Shown piece after piece: positions 17,208-26,854 of a stretch of DNA of 64,000 nucleotides (the first letter of the stretch is position 1; every line of letters starts with the position of its first letter). The notes below the pieces were generated by a model. That model saw only the letters and a list, made by a program, of their open reading frames with translations. It was not told the origin of the DNA and ran no database searches. The position numbers and the translations under genes are program-made. Origin of the DNA: Paenibacillus prosopidis (lineage in GTDB: Bacteria > Bacillota > Bacilli > Paenibacillales > Paenibacillaceae); contig NZ_QPJD01000004.1 of assembly GCF_003337375.1 (NCBI RefSeq), positions 226,866 through 290,865 on the forward strand, in the 5' to 3' direction.

Positions 17208-19871
17208 TTAAGGACGGTACGTAAACTGGTAGCTGCCCGATCCCAAAACAAGTCGCACGCCGCTCTCCGCGGACTCCATGCTGCGGATGCCCGCGACCTG
17301 CTCTGCAGGGAGACCGCTCTCAAGCAATCCATTTATTGCTCCTGGCAGGATCACAATTCCTTCAGCATTCGCTGGAATCGTCACGCGGACTGCCATCCCG
17401 CCATCCTCTGATCTCCTCCAATACGAAGCAACTTTACCATACATGGTTTCAAGGTGCGCTTCCGCCCATTCTAGACCCGGACCAGGCTGCGGCTTGATAT
17501 GAACAATCTTGAACCCTGGCTCTGATTCGTCAGGTCCAATTCCGGCAACATGGCGGTACAGCCATTCGCCAATAGCGCCGTAAGCATAATGATTGAAGGA
17601 ATTCATGTCGGCGCTCCAGAAGCTGCCGTCTTCCTTAATTCCATCCCAATGCTCCCAGATCGTCGTTGCGCCCTTCGTCACCTGATACAGCCAGGATGGA
17701 TAATCCTTTTGAAAGAGCAGCTGGTAGGCAAGCTCGTTATTTCCTGTCTCGCTGAGAACAGGATTCAGATACGGCGTGCCGACGAAGCCCGTGGTTAGAT
17801 GATTGCCCGCCTCAGCTAATAGATCCGTAAGTTTGCGCACCGCCCTCTCTCTTGCTGCTCCCTCTACAAGACCAAAACGCAGCGCCAGGACCTGAGCCGT
17901 TTGAGTCGGGACAGATAGCCGCCCCGATGGCGTAACGAATTCATTACGGAATTCATTAACGATTTTCCCATGCAAATCACGGTAATATTCCATATCCTCT
18001 GTCCGGTCAAGCGCCGCAGCGGCTTTCAAAGTGAGCGAGACTGAATACGCATAAAAAGCGGTTGCAATATAATCACGATCTGTAGCTCCAATATAACTAT
18101 CCGGCTTAGAATCGAGTGCAAGCCAATCTCCGAAATGAAAGCCTGTATTCCAGAGGTAAGGGTTGCTTCCTTGCCCATGAATGTAAGAAACCCACTTTTT
18201 CATGCTCTCGTATTGCTCTTCAAGAAGCCTTTTATCCCCATACATCTCATAAATCGTCCACGGACAGATCGCTGCGGCATCACCCCAGGCGGCAGAGGAG
18301 TGGCTTGTTTCGCCCCAACCCGAAGAGAAGGATTCTTTTAAGTTCGGAATATAGAACGGGATGCCGCCTTCCGTTGTCTGGTCCGCTTTCAAATCCCGGA
18401 GCCATTTTGTGAAAAAAGGGGCCGTATTCATTAGATAGGATGCTGTACGGACAAACATCTGCGCGTCGCCTGTCCACCCAAGCCGTTCATCCCGCTGCGG
18501 ACAATCTGTCGGAACATCGAGGAAGTTCCCTTTTTGCCCCCACAGGATGTTGTGATGCAACTGGTTAACGAGCGGATCGGAGCATTCGAAATTGCCGGTA
18601 GGCTCCATATTGGAATGCAGAACAACTCCCGTAAAATCCTCTAGACGGACTGTATCAGGAAATCCTGTAAGCAACACAAACCGGAAACCCTGAAATGTGA
18701 AATGCGGCTCGTATGTTTCCGCTTCGCCACCCTTTAACGTGTAACTGATTCTCTGCTTGGCACGGCGTATGTTATCCCGGTAGAAGTTCCCTTCCCGATC
18801 CAATACTTCCGCATGCTCCAATTCAACTGTCCACCCCGGCTCACCTTGTACGGTGAATTTCAACCAGCCTACCATATTCTGCCCCATATCAAGCACGCTA
18901 TCACCCTGCGGCGTTGTCAGAAGGGCAAGCGGCTTCAACTCGTCGACTTTGGTCACTGGAACATTTTCTTGGGCTACGATAATAGCCTTCGTGTGCTCAA
19001 TCGTTTCCACTTGATACCATCCATCATCCGGCTGATCTGTCCAGTCCCTCTGAAGCCGTGCATCATAGGTTTCTCCCATGTAAATATCAGACATCCGTAT
19101 GGCGCTTTCCGCTGCCTGCCAGCTCTGATTGGATACAATGCTCACTTCGGAGCCATCTTCATAGCGGATATGAAGCTCCAACAGCAGCGCTGTTCTTGAA
19201 CCATACATCTCTTTATGATTCTGCCAGCCCAGATAGCCCTTGTACCAGCCGTCTCCGAGCAAAGCACCAAGCGCATTCGTGCCTTCCTCCAGAAGATCTG
19301 TGACATCATAGGTTTGATACTGCAGCCTTTTCCCATAGCTGGTCCACCCTGGTGTAAAATAGTGACCGCTCACGCGTCGGCCGTTCAGCTGCAGCTCGTA
19401 CAATCCAAGCGCTGTCACGTAAACTCTTGCTGCTGAGACTTGACCGGTCACTTCGACAAATGTGCGAAGCTGCGGACATACTTCGGAGTCCTGAGGAAAT
19501 TGCGCGAGCGGCGCGCTGATCCACTCGGCCTGCCACTCTTTCGCATCCATGAGTCCTGTTTCAAAAAATGCGGACTCCGACCAATCCGAGCCCCTTCCTA
19601 ATTTGTCCCATGCCTGAACACGATAATAATAGCGCATCCTGGCTTCTGGCCGCAGATTCAATTCAACATGTATAGACTGGGAACTTTCAACCCTTGCAGA
19701 ATCCCATATTACGTTATCAAATAAGGCATCTTTCGCAATCTGTATTTGATAAGCAGACTGTACGCTATCTCTATCATTTGAGAGCAACTGCCAACTAATC
19801 CTAGGAACGATTATATCCATTCCTATTGGATTTTGCTTGTACTCGCAGCGGAGCTTAGTTATACCGAACAT
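17208..19871 (-). CDS. GH78 alpha-L-rhamnosidase
   Basis: This 887-residue intracellular enzyme (no signal peptide) hydrolyses terminal alpha-L-rhamnose from oligosaccharides such as rhamnogalacturonan fragments. The N-terminal beta domains (SWQLLSNDRDSVQSAYQIQIA, residues 27-47) and the rhamnosidase N domain precede the (alpha/alpha)6 catalytic barrel. The catalytic stretch DCPQRDERLGWTGD near residues 456-469 holds the general-acid Glu/Asp region of the family, and a C-terminal beta-sandwich ends the protein. Length is typical of the family. It is divergent from an AraC regulator at 20009, the probable activator, and fits with the pectin locus farther along the window. Confidence 0.93.
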   Translation of the reverse strand: MFGITKLRCEYKQNPIGMDIIVPRISWQLLSNDRDSVQSAYQIQIAKDALFDNVIWDSARVESSQSIHVELNLRPEARMRYYYRVQAWDKLGRGSDWSESAFFETGLMDAKEWQAEWISAPLAQFPQDSEVCPQLRTFVEVTGQVSAARVYVTALGLYELQLNGRRVSGHYFTPGWTSYGKRLQYQTYDVTDLLEEGTNALGALLGDGWYKGYLGWQNHKEMYGSRTALLLELHIRYEDGSEVSIVSNQSWQAAESAIRMSDIYMGETYDARLQRDWTDQPDDGWYQVETIEHTKAIIVAQENVPVTKVDELKPLALLTTPQGDSVLDMGQNMVGWLKFTVQGEPGWTVELEHAEVLDREGNFYRDNIRRAKQRISYTLKGGEAETYEPHFTFQGFRFVLLTGFPDTVRLEDFTGVVLHSNMEPTGNFECSDPLVNQLHHNILWGQKGNFLDVPTDCPQRDERLGWTGDAQMFVRTASYLMNTAPFFTKWLRDLKADQTTEGGIPFYIPNLKESFSSGWGETSHSSAAWGDAAAICPWTIYEMYGDKRLLEEQYESMKKWVSYIHGQGSNPYLWNTGFHFGDWLALDSKPDSYIGATDRDYIATAFYAYSVSLTLKAAAALDRTEDMEYYRDLHGKIVNEFRNEFVTPSGRLSVPTQTAQVLALRFGLVEGAARERAVRKLTDLLAEAGNHLTTGFVGTPYLNPVLSETGNNELAYQLLFQKDYPSWLYQVTKGATTIWEHWDGIKEDGSFWSADMNSFNHYAYGAIGEWLYRHVAGIGPDESEPGFKIVHIKPQPGPGLEWAEAHLETMYGKVASYWRRSEDGGMAVRVTIPANAEGIVILPGAINGLLESGLPAEQVAGIRSMESAESGVRLVLGSGSYQFTYRP

Positions 19872-20008
19872 TTGAACGACTTCCTCTCTGGATTGGATTA
19901 ATGCATGTATTTACAATATAATTATAGCTGTGAGAATCGGGATAACACCCGGCAATACGGACAAAATACCCTAAAGATCACGCCATTCATTCCAGAGGGG
20001 GAACTTCA

Positions 20009-20881
20009 ATGAACCCTACAACCCAGTTGTTTAAGGGTGAGGTTTTTTTTCAAAACAACCTTCATTTATGGGTCAATCGCTCTTCGGAAGATTTCACTGT
20101 CCCCTTTCACGCACACGACTTTATTGAGTATTGTTATGTTGCCGAAGGAAAGGGCTTTCACCATATCGAACGCGAAACGTTTCCTGTCAGCAAAGGACTG
20201 CTGTTCGCCATTCCCGTGGGTTTCTCCCATGTGTTCCGTCCTACTTCTCCTGATTCATTAGGTAATCCGCTAATTGTCTATAATTGCCTGTTTGACGCCC
20301 ACATGGTCAATCAATTAGCTGTTGTCTTGCAAGACCCGCCTATTCTGGAACACCTGACGGAGCTTCAAAACAGCAAGTCGTCCTATTTCTCGGTCTTCGA
20401 CCGTGACGGTTCAATTGAAAGTCTCATGCAAAAGCTGTACCGTGAAATGTCTGTTCCAAGCATTGGTTCCACAACGATGCTGCACACATTACTGAGCCAA
20501 TTGGTTGTAACCGTATACAGACAGAAATACACGGAAGCAAACAAGCCGGACATACAGGTTGCCAACGATTTTGATCAAGTGATCCAATATCTAGAGCAAC
20601 ATTTACATGAGGCCGTTACAATGTCTGATTTGGCGCGAATCTCAAAATGGAGCATTAGGCATTTGCAGCGTATGTTTCAACAGCATACCGGACAATCGTT
20701 TGGTTCGTTTCTTCAAAATTTACGCATTCAAAAAAGCTGCGAGTTCCTTCGCGGATCCGAGCATAAGATTAGCAGCATCGCCGAGCTAGTCGGCTACCGC
20801 AACATCGATTCATTCAATGCCGTATTCAAGAAGATTGTAGGAAAAGCTCCTACGGAGTATCGTAAACTCTACAGATCGTGA
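20009..20881 (+). CDS. AraC-family regulator, probably of the rhamnosidase
   Basis: This 290-residue regulator has an N-terminal cupin domain (PFHAHDFIEYCYVAEGKGFHH, where the histidines may shape the sugar pocket) and a C-terminal double helix-turn-helix. The second HTH ends in VGYRNIDSFNAVFKKIVGKAP followed by a TEYRK tail. GAGGGG precedes the ATG. It is divergent from the GH78 gene with 137 bases between, long enough for shared operators. The Nif3-like gene follows 35 bases downstream in the same direction. Confidence 0.85.
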   Translation: MNPTTQLFKGEVFFQNNLHLWVNRSSEDFTVPFHAHDFIEYCYVAEGKGFHHIERETFPVSKGLLFAIPVGFSHVFRPTSPDSLGNPLIVYNCLFDAHMVNQLAVVLQDPPILEHLTELQNSKSSYFSVFDRDGSIESLMQKLYREMSVPSIGSTTMLHTLLSQLVVTVYRQKYTEANKPDIQVANDFDQVIQYLEQHLHEAVTMSDLARISKWSIRHLQRMFQQHTGQSFGSFLQNLRIQKSCEFLRGSEHKISSIAELVGYRNIDSFNAVFKKIVGKAPTEYRKLYRS

Positions 20882-20916
20882 GTTAGCTTATATTGATGCA
20901 GAAAGGAATAGGATCA

Positions 20917-21711
20917 ATGACGGTAACCATTCAAAATGTAATCGATCGGCTCCGCTTAACAATCCAACCGATTGAGAACACGGTCGACGATTTGGAACCG
21001 GGCTGCCCGGATACCGAAGTGCGTGGAATCGCGACGACGTTTATGGCAACGCAGCAGGTCATCGAGCAAGCTTTGTCCTTGGGCGTGAATTTGCTTATCT
21101 CCCATGAAGCCGCCTACTACAGCCATCGGATGACGAACGGGCTTCTGACCGGCGATCAGGTCTATCGAAACAAGCAAAACCTTCTTCAGCAATCCGGCAT
21201 CGCCATCTACCGGCATCATGATTATTGCCATAAGGCGGAGCCCGATCCCATCATGACTGGTTTGCTTCATAGTCTGAAATGGGAATCTCGCGTGGAGGAA
21301 ATGCTGCCTACGTCGGCAGTGCTTCGTTTACCCGAAATGCGTGCAAGTGAAATTGCAGAATATGTCAAAACACAGCTATCCATCCCTTATGTACGGATCG
21401 CTGGTGACCCGTATATGACTTGCAGCCGCATCGGAATTCTAGTGGGCTACAGAGGCGGAGGCGTTAACGCCATTCCTTTCTACCGCGAGAAGAGTCTCGA
21501 CCTGATTATCGCCGGCGAGGGGCCCGAATGGGAAACGCCAGAATACGCCAGGGATTCTGCCTATCAGGGCGTTCCGAAATCGCTGCTTGTCATGGGACAT
21601 GCGGAGAGCGAAGAGCCCGGCATGCGCTATTTGGCAAAACGGCTGCAGGAGTCTTATCCCGAGCTGCCCGTTCACTTTATACCGGTTAATCCGGTGTTTA
21701 AGGTGGTTTGA
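20917..21711 (+). CDS. Nif3-like dinuclear metal centre protein
   Basis: This 264-residue member of the Nif3/DUF34 family (YqfO-like) forms hexamers with a two-metal site. The metal ligands are seen as His in LLISHEAAYYSH (near residue 70), in YRHHDYCHK (about 104-112) and in the C-terminal LVMGHAESEEPG, where His and Glu are typical. The start at 20917 follows AGGA; an in-frame ATG at 20896 is also possible. It is often linked to sugar or amidohydrolase operons in Paenibacillaceae, but the reaction is unknown. It probably shares a transcript with the AraC gene. Confidence 0.8.
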   Translation: MTVTIQNVIDRLRLTIQPIENTVDDLEPGCPDTEVRGIATTFMATQQVIEQALSLGVNLLISHEAAYYSHRMTNGLLTGDQVYRNKQNLLQQSGIAIYRHHDYCHKAEPDPIMTGLLHSLKWESRVEEMLPTSAVLRLPEMRASEIAEYVKTQLSIPYVRIAGDPYMTCSRIGILVGYRGGGVNAIPFYREKSLDLIIAGEGPEWETPEYARDSAYQGVPKSLLVMGHAESEEPGMRYLAKRLQESYPELPVHFIPVNPVFKVV

Positions 21712-21722
21712 GCCGGAATGAC

Positions 21723-21768
21723 AAAAAAATATCCTCATCCCATTGAAGGGATCGAGGATATTTTTTAT
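21723..21768. terminator. Bidirectional intrinsic terminator
   Basis: AAAAAATATCCTC pairs with GAGGATATTTTTT, and an inner TCCC pairs with GGGA around ATTGAA. Poly-A on the left and poly-T on the right let it act on both strands, between the Nif3-like gene and the converging sensor kinase gene. Confidence 0.9.
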
Positions 21769-21806
21769 TAATGTTACTCGCTGATTATTGTTCGGTTACA
21801 GTGATA

Positions 21807-24599
21807 CTACAGAAGGGGCAAACTAAGCCGGATCGTTGTGCCGCCCATTAATTCGCTTTCGATCCGGAACCCCGGATTATCCGGAAAATGAAGCTTCAAC
21901 CGCGAGTACACATTTTTCAGCCCGATGCCGCCTGACCCTTCCTGAGCGTTCAATCCGTCATCCGTTCCGTTCAGAACGGCTTCGACCTCGGCCAATCGCT
22001 CCTCGTCCATTCCGATACCGTTATCGCGAATTTCGATATGCAGAAACTGCTCGTCGCTTCTGGCGCGAATAAGAATGCAGGCCCCTTCTTTATATCCGAC
22101 GAAGGCGTGTTTCATGCTGTTCTCTACTATCGGTTGAAGGGAGAATCTCAGGACGGACGCGTTCATTAAAGGCTCCGGCACTTCAATCATTAAATCGACG
22201 ATATGGCCGAGCCGCATATTGTGGATGGCGATAAAGTTCTTCACGTGATCGATTTCTTTCTGCAGCGGAACCATAACGGAACCTTTGCCCACGCTGTAGC
22301 GAAACATATCCGATAAATGACGGATCATGATGCTCACGTCGTGCATGCCGTAGCGGATGCTTTTCATATTGATAGACTCCAAGGTGTTATAAAGAAAATG
22401 CGGATTAATTTGCGACTGCAGCATGTCAAGCTCGGCCTTCACTTTAAGCGTGTTCATCTCTTTTTCCTTCAGCTTCGACTGAGCGTTTTCTTCGAGAATC
22501 CGTATGTTCTCGTGAATAAGGTTATTCATTTTTTGAACCATCTCATTATAATTTTCAATCAGCTGGCCGACTTCGCTCTTCGAGCCTCCTTGGACAAGAT
22601 GATCGAAATGAACCTGTGAAGTATGGTTAATCGAGCCCATCAGCCGCTCGATCGGTCTCGACAGCAGCGTGCTAAGCATGCTTGCGAGCAGGAACGAAAA
22701 CAAGGATACGCCCAATAAAACAAACAAGAAGCGATAAAAATATTCCCGGTACTGCGCCTCGAATTCCTCTTTCGGATACTGAAAGTTCGCGGTCATCCCC
22801 GTATCTGCAATCGGATAAGAATAGGAGAACAGCTTCGATTGGTAATTGCTCGAGTAACGGTGAATATGAAAGAGTTCTTTGTTCTGCCCGTTTGTCACAA
22901 AAAATCCGGAGGATCCAAAATCCATATTTTTGAACAGGTCGTCTTTGGGAACGGCCAGCAAATAGTAGGACTGCCCTGTGTCGAGAGCTTTGTTTAAGTG
23001 CGGAATTCGTTTCACGATGGCCGCATTGAATTGGCTCGTGATGTCTACATAGTCCGACACCCAATAGGATGAATCGGTATCCTTGAAGAGCGATTTATTG
23101 ACCGTAAACAAATTGAGATTATTTGAAAATATAGAAGAATAAATCGCCAATCCTTTATTGTCATAAAGAACAATATAAGAAAAGTTGTTGACGCCGGGAA
23201 AAGCGGCAATCGAGTCGTAATCGATCTCCCTGTCTTTATAGTAAGGGATATTGAGCCAACTATGCTGTTTCGTCAGAAACTCTTGCAGCTCCTGGCTGAT
23301 TGTCAGCCGGTTGATCGTATTTTCCAGCCGCTGGACGTTGATGTGGGCGGACGTTTTCGTCAGCCCGCCGATACGGCCCAGAAACTGGTCGGCGGTGTTA
23401 TTAATGCTTTGCGTCAGCATGAAGGAATACAGCAGTCCGCTTGCAAGTGTCGGAACAAGGACGGATATGATAAGGGTGATCAGGATTTTATTCTTTAACG
23501 ACATTTCCCGGGCACCGCTTTTGGTCAAATCGGCCGCGACGGAATTCAGGTTCATGTCATCCGACAAGGACTGTCTGCGTACTGCCATGGAAAACTTGCG
23601 AAAAGGAAGAAACATTTTCTTGGAACGCACGAAACTGAATCCGAAGGAGAGCACTTGGGCGATTGCGGCAATCGCGATAAAGATGACCGCGACTCTGAGT
23701 ACAGAGGGATTGAGGTTATTTGCAGCATAAAGATAAGTGACCTGATAAGGAAACAGGTCCAGCTTGTTTCTGACTGCAACGTAGGTTTCGTTTCCCTGCG
23801 AGATCCTGCCGCTGCTGACCGTCGCGGTTTGAAACACCAGATCCGGATCGGCTATGCTGCTCCATATCGGCTGGCCGACATCATCGCTCACCACAACGGG
23901 TGTGTGAGCGTCGCCGCGGGCTTCTTCTGCGGCATTAAACAAGCCATCCTGCAATACAAAGATGACAAAAATTCCTATATTACCGTTATTGATAACCAGG
24001 TTGCCGGAGGTTTGGGATATAAAGTCTTTCATATCATCATTCATTAGCGCCTGATTATTCACCGGTAGCTCATCTTGACCGAATCTAACAATTTTACGCT
24101 TATTTTCGAACAGAGCATTTGTCCAGCCCTGCGAATCGAAGCCTTCCTTATTCAAATCCGGCAGCACATGCAGGTCCGGCTCGCCGATCTCCTTCATGAA
24201 GGAATACTGGTTTCGGTCGGCGCCGATCAAATAGACGGTTTTATAAAAGGAAGGCGACAGGTTGAGCGCGTTTAACTTCTCGTTAAGCTCCTCCGTCGCC
24301 TTTCGAATCGTATCCATATCCCTTAAAGGCAGGAAACTGGCCGAATATTTGCGCAGGTCGTTTTTCTCAAACAGGTCCATCGTGTTGTTGATTTCGGTAA
24401 TTATCGTTGTCAGGTTTTGCCCATAAAATGACTGAAAACCTTGTTTTTCATTCGCTTGAATGACTTGGCTGTTTTTATTCAAATAGGAAAATCCGGTCCA
24501 TACCAGAATCAGCTGCGCGATCAGACTTAACAGCAGCGCGAGCACGGTGATGCGTTTAACCGTAGGTTCAAACATATTAGGTCTCAGCAGTTTTCTCAT
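21807..24599 (-). CDS. YesM-type sensor histidine kinase with two extracellular regions
   Basis: This kinase has 930 residues, against roughly 580 for usual YesM kinases. Four membrane segments are visible near 16-38, 298-322, 368-391 and 621-640, giving two extracellular sensing regions of about 260 and 230 residues. The HAMP domain (about 641-695) leads to the phospho-accepting histidine in QINPHFLYNTLE (near 734) and the ATPase domain with IRDNGIGMDEE and GSGGIGLKNV. The ATG at 24599 is chosen; the frame extends upstream into the response regulator gene. It is the last gene of the binding protein-permease-regulator operon and should sense the sugar imported by it. Confidence 0.88.
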   Translation of the reverse strand: MRKLLRPNMFEPTVKRITVLALLLSLIAQLILVWTGFSYLNKNSQVIQANEKQGFQSFYGQNLTTIITEINNTMDLFEKNDLRKYSASFLPLRDMDTIRKATEELNEKLNALNLSPSFYKTVYLIGADRNQYSFMKEIGEPDLHVLPDLNKEGFDSQGWTNALFENKRKIVRFGQDELPVNNQALMNDDMKDFISQTSGNLVINNGNIGIFVIFVLQDGLFNAAEEARGDAHTPVVVSDDVGQPIWSSIADPDLVFQTATVSSGRISQGNETYVAVRNKLDLFPYQVTYLYAANNLNPSVLRVAVIFIAIAAIAQVLSFGFSFVRSKKMFLPFRKFSMAVRRQSLSDDMNLNSVAADLTKSGAREMSLKNKILITLIISVLVPTLASGLLYSFMLTQSINNTADQFLGRIGGLTKTSAHINVQRLENTINRLTISQELQEFLTKQHSWLNIPYYKDREIDYDSIAAFPGVNNFSYIVLYDNKGLAIYSSIFSNNLNLFTVNKSLFKDTDSSYWVSDYVDITSQFNAAIVKRIPHLNKALDTGQSYYLLAVPKDDLFKNMDFGSSGFFVTNGQNKELFHIHRYSSNYQSKLFSYSYPIADTGMTANFQYPKEEFEAQYREYFYRFLFVLLGVSLFSFLLASMLSTLLSRPIERLMGSINHTSQVHFDHLVQGGSKSEVGQLIENYNEMVQKMNNLIHENIRILEENAQSKLKEKEMNTLKVKAELDMLQSQINPHFLYNTLESINMKSIRYGMHDVSIMIRHLSDMFRYSVGKGSVMVPLQKEIDHVKNFIAIHNMRLGHIVDLMIEVPEPLMNASVLRFSLQPIVENSMKHAFVGYKEGACILIRARSDEQFLHIEIRDNGIGMDEERLAEVEAVLNGTDDGLNAQEGSGGIGLKNVYSRLKLHFPDNPGFRIESELMGGTTIRLSLPLL

Positions 24600-24645
24600 G
24601 GTTGCTCGTCTCCGATTAATGTCTTTTGTGCGGCCGCTGGAATTA

Positions 24646-25944
24646 TTATTCCATCGACAGCCTGTATTCCAGAGGCGTCTTCCCAACATACTTCTTGAAT
24701 GTGGCCGAGAAATAGGCCGGGTCCGAATAGCCGACCATCTCTACGATTTCGTAAATCTTGTTCCTGGGATCTTTAAGCAGCATCTTCGCCTGCTCGATTC
24801 GCAGTGCAGTCAAGTACTGGATGAAGTTTTCGCCGGTTTCTTTAAACAAGGCGCTTAAATAATTCGGCGTCACATGGACATTCTCCGCCACTTTTTTCAA
24901 GGTGACGTTCTTGGTATAGTTTTGGAGGATATATTTCTTCGCTTCCTCAATGATATAATGAGTTCCTTTGGGTGCCTGCTGATCCTGATCTATCGGCTCC
25001 GGCGTAGCGCTGCGGTTGTGAACGTTTACATACGTGCCAAGACAAAGCCGGTTTGCTTCGTCGGATGATGCAAGGGCGAGCTCGGCCGAACGGCATGAAA
25101 CGTGTATTTGCTCGATATTCGTTACTGCGATGCCGATACTGATTGTGAATGTCGATTGCCACAGCCCCATGCAAGCGCTGAGCTGCTTCTTCACCTGGAG
25201 CATTACGTCCTGCGAGTCGATATCCCGTGCGATGAAGTAGCAGCGGGCGGTTTCCGGATCGACATAATGGTAACCGAGACCTTTGGCTTCCCACAGCTCA
25301 GACAGCATGTTGTCTAGAGAGAAGGAAATCAATCGCAGCTCTTTCTTGCTGATGCCGGAAACTCCCTTCTGCAGGCGATCCAGAGACAAGATGGATACTT
25401 GATAGTCGGATTCCTGCGAGAAGATGAATTCGGCTTCTGCCGCCGATTGTTCAATGTCCTCCGAGCTCACCATCCCGGCTAACATTTCTTTCAAAAAGTT
25501 CACCCGGAGCATCCGGGAAAGAAGTCTTTCTTTGCGTTCAAGGGTCGCCTGGCGATATTCGATTTGCTTCTCATTAATCATCCTGCGATGAAGCTCTTTA
25601 AAGATAGCGAAAAGATCCTCGATAATCGTCGGCTTGAGCAAATAATCCGCCGCCCCGAACTTAAGCGCCTGCTTGGCATACTCAAAGTCATCATACCCGG
25701 AGAGTATAATGACTTTGACAAAGGGATATTTCTCTTTTACGGCTCCGAGGAGCTGTATGCCGTCCATAAACGGCATACGGATATCGGTGAGAATGACATC
25801 GACGGGCCTCTCCTCCATGAAAGCCAGAACTTCCAAACCATGCGCGGCGACTCCGGCAATTTCATAGCCGATCGTCTGCCAATTCAGCGACGCAAGACCA
25901 TCGCGTATTCCCGCTTCATCGTCCACGATTAAAATGGTGAACAT
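24646..25944 (-). CDS. YesN-type response regulator (REC + AraC HTH)
   Basis: This 432-residue response regulator has an N-terminal receiver domain with DDE at 8-10 and the phosphorylated Asp at 54 (VDVILTDIRMP). A middle region follows, then a C-terminal AraC helix-turn-helix (LKKVAENVHVTPNYLSALF, then VGYSDPAYFSATFKKYVG). The start is placed at MFTILIVDDE (25944). It is the partner of the sensor kinase 46 bases downstream and lies 68 bases after the permease gene. It should activate the importer operon. Confidence 0.9.
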   Translation of the reverse strand: MFTILIVDDEAGIRDGLASLNWQTIGYEIAGVAAHGLEVLAFMEERPVDVILTDIRMPFMDGIQLLGAVKEKYPFVKVIILSGYDDFEYAKQALKFGAADYLLKPTIIEDLFAIFKELHRRMINEKQIEYRQATLERKERLLSRMLRVNFLKEMLAGMVSSEDIEQSAAEAEFIFSQESDYQVSILSLDRLQKGVSGISKKELRLISFSLDNMLSELWEAKGLGYHYVDPETARCYFIARDIDSQDVMLQVKKQLSACMGLWQSTFTISIGIAVTNIEQIHVSCRSAELALASSDEANRLCLGTYVNVHNRSATPEPIDQDQQAPKGTHYIIEEAKKYILQNYTKNVTLKKVAENVHVTPNYLSALFKETGENFIQYLTALRIEQAKMLLKDPRNKIYEIVEMVGYSDPAYFSATFKKYVGKTPLEYRLSME

Positions 25945-26012
25945 AGCTGCACCCGCTTCTTGTTGAAAGTTAATTAGACATTTATCGACATTTATCGACA
26001 TTTAGTTCTAGT

Positions 26013-26852
26013 TTAACCTTTAACTGCACCCGCTGCAATACCATCCACCAAATACCTCTGACCGAAGAAGAAGGCGGCAATCGTCGGAATCATGAACAGA
26101 ATCGCCGCAGCCGAGCTAGGCTGCGCCAGTATGACATTCGGGTTGTCGGGCAGGTGATAGCCGATCGTGGCTAGCGCTGTCGCAAGCGGATAATGCTCGT
26201 CCCTCAAAAACATGAAAGGAGTAATGAAGTCTCCCCAGGTCCCCTGGAATAACATAATCACGGTCGTCCAGGTTGCCGGCGTGGCCAAAGGCATGAATAT
26301 GGTCGCGTACATTCTGAACGTAGAGCAGCCGTCGATTCGCGCCGCTTCTTCAAGCTCCTTCGGGACCGTGGAAAAGAACTGCCGGTACATAAATATAAAG
26401 AACGGCGCCCCGCCGATGCCCCACAGGAGCCACGGATAAAACGTATCAATAAAGTTCATTTTATGGAACAAAATATAGGTGGGGATTTGCGTCACGATCC
26501 CGGGCAGCATCATCGTTGAAGTAATGATCACGAAGAGCAGCTTCTTCCCCGGGGCGCGCAGCCTTGCGAATGCAAATCCGGCCAGTGCGCTGGACAATGT
26601 CGTTAAAGGCACTGAAATCGCGCAAATAATTAGCGAGTTTTTCAGATATTCTGGAAACTCTATCGTAGTTACGGCCATCTTGTAATTTTCCCATTCGAAT
26701 GCCGTCGGCAGAAGAGTCGACAGAGAATAGAGCGGATTTAGTGAATTAGCCATTGTGATAAATAGCGGATAGACGAAAATAATCGTCAGCACGGTGAGTA
26801 GGCCATACACAACCACTCGAAGCAGCGGCTTATTGATTCCTGCATTAACCAT
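26013..26852 (-). CDS. Carbohydrate ABC permease, MalG type
   Basis: This 279-residue inner component of a sugar importer has six membrane segments. The conserved EAA loop (KELEEAARIDGCSTFRMYA) contacts the ATPase. Three in-frame starts exist in the GTGATGATG cluster; the ATG at 26852 has AGGAGG 7 bases upstream. It starts at the stop of the preceding permease gene. No ATPase gene is present in the operon, so a shared MsmX-type ATPase is implied. Confidence 0.92.
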   Translation of the reverse strand: MVNAGINKPLLRVVVYGLLTVLTIIFVYPLFITMANSLNPLYSLSTLLPTAFEWENYKMAVTTIEFPEYLKNSLIICAISVPLTTLSSALAGFAFARLRAPGKKLLFVIITSTMMLPGIVTQIPTYILFHKMNFIDTFYPWLLWGIGGAPFFIFMYRQFFSTVPKELEEAARIDGCSTFRMYATIFMPLATPATWTTVIMLFQGTWGDFITPFMFLRDEHYPLATALATIGYHLPDNPNVILAQPSSAAAILFMIPTIAAFFFGQRYLVDGIAAGAVKG

Positions 26853-26854
26853 CA

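Noticed and set aside
17126-19536. Several frames of 60-130 residues opposite the rhamnosidase gene
   Set aside because: They are shadows of a well-conserved GH78 enzyme and have no separate start signals or homology.
24601-24689. N-terminal extension of the long sensor kinase into the response regulator gene
   Set aside because: It would overlap the regulator end, has no ribosome site and lies before the first membrane segment without adding a domain.
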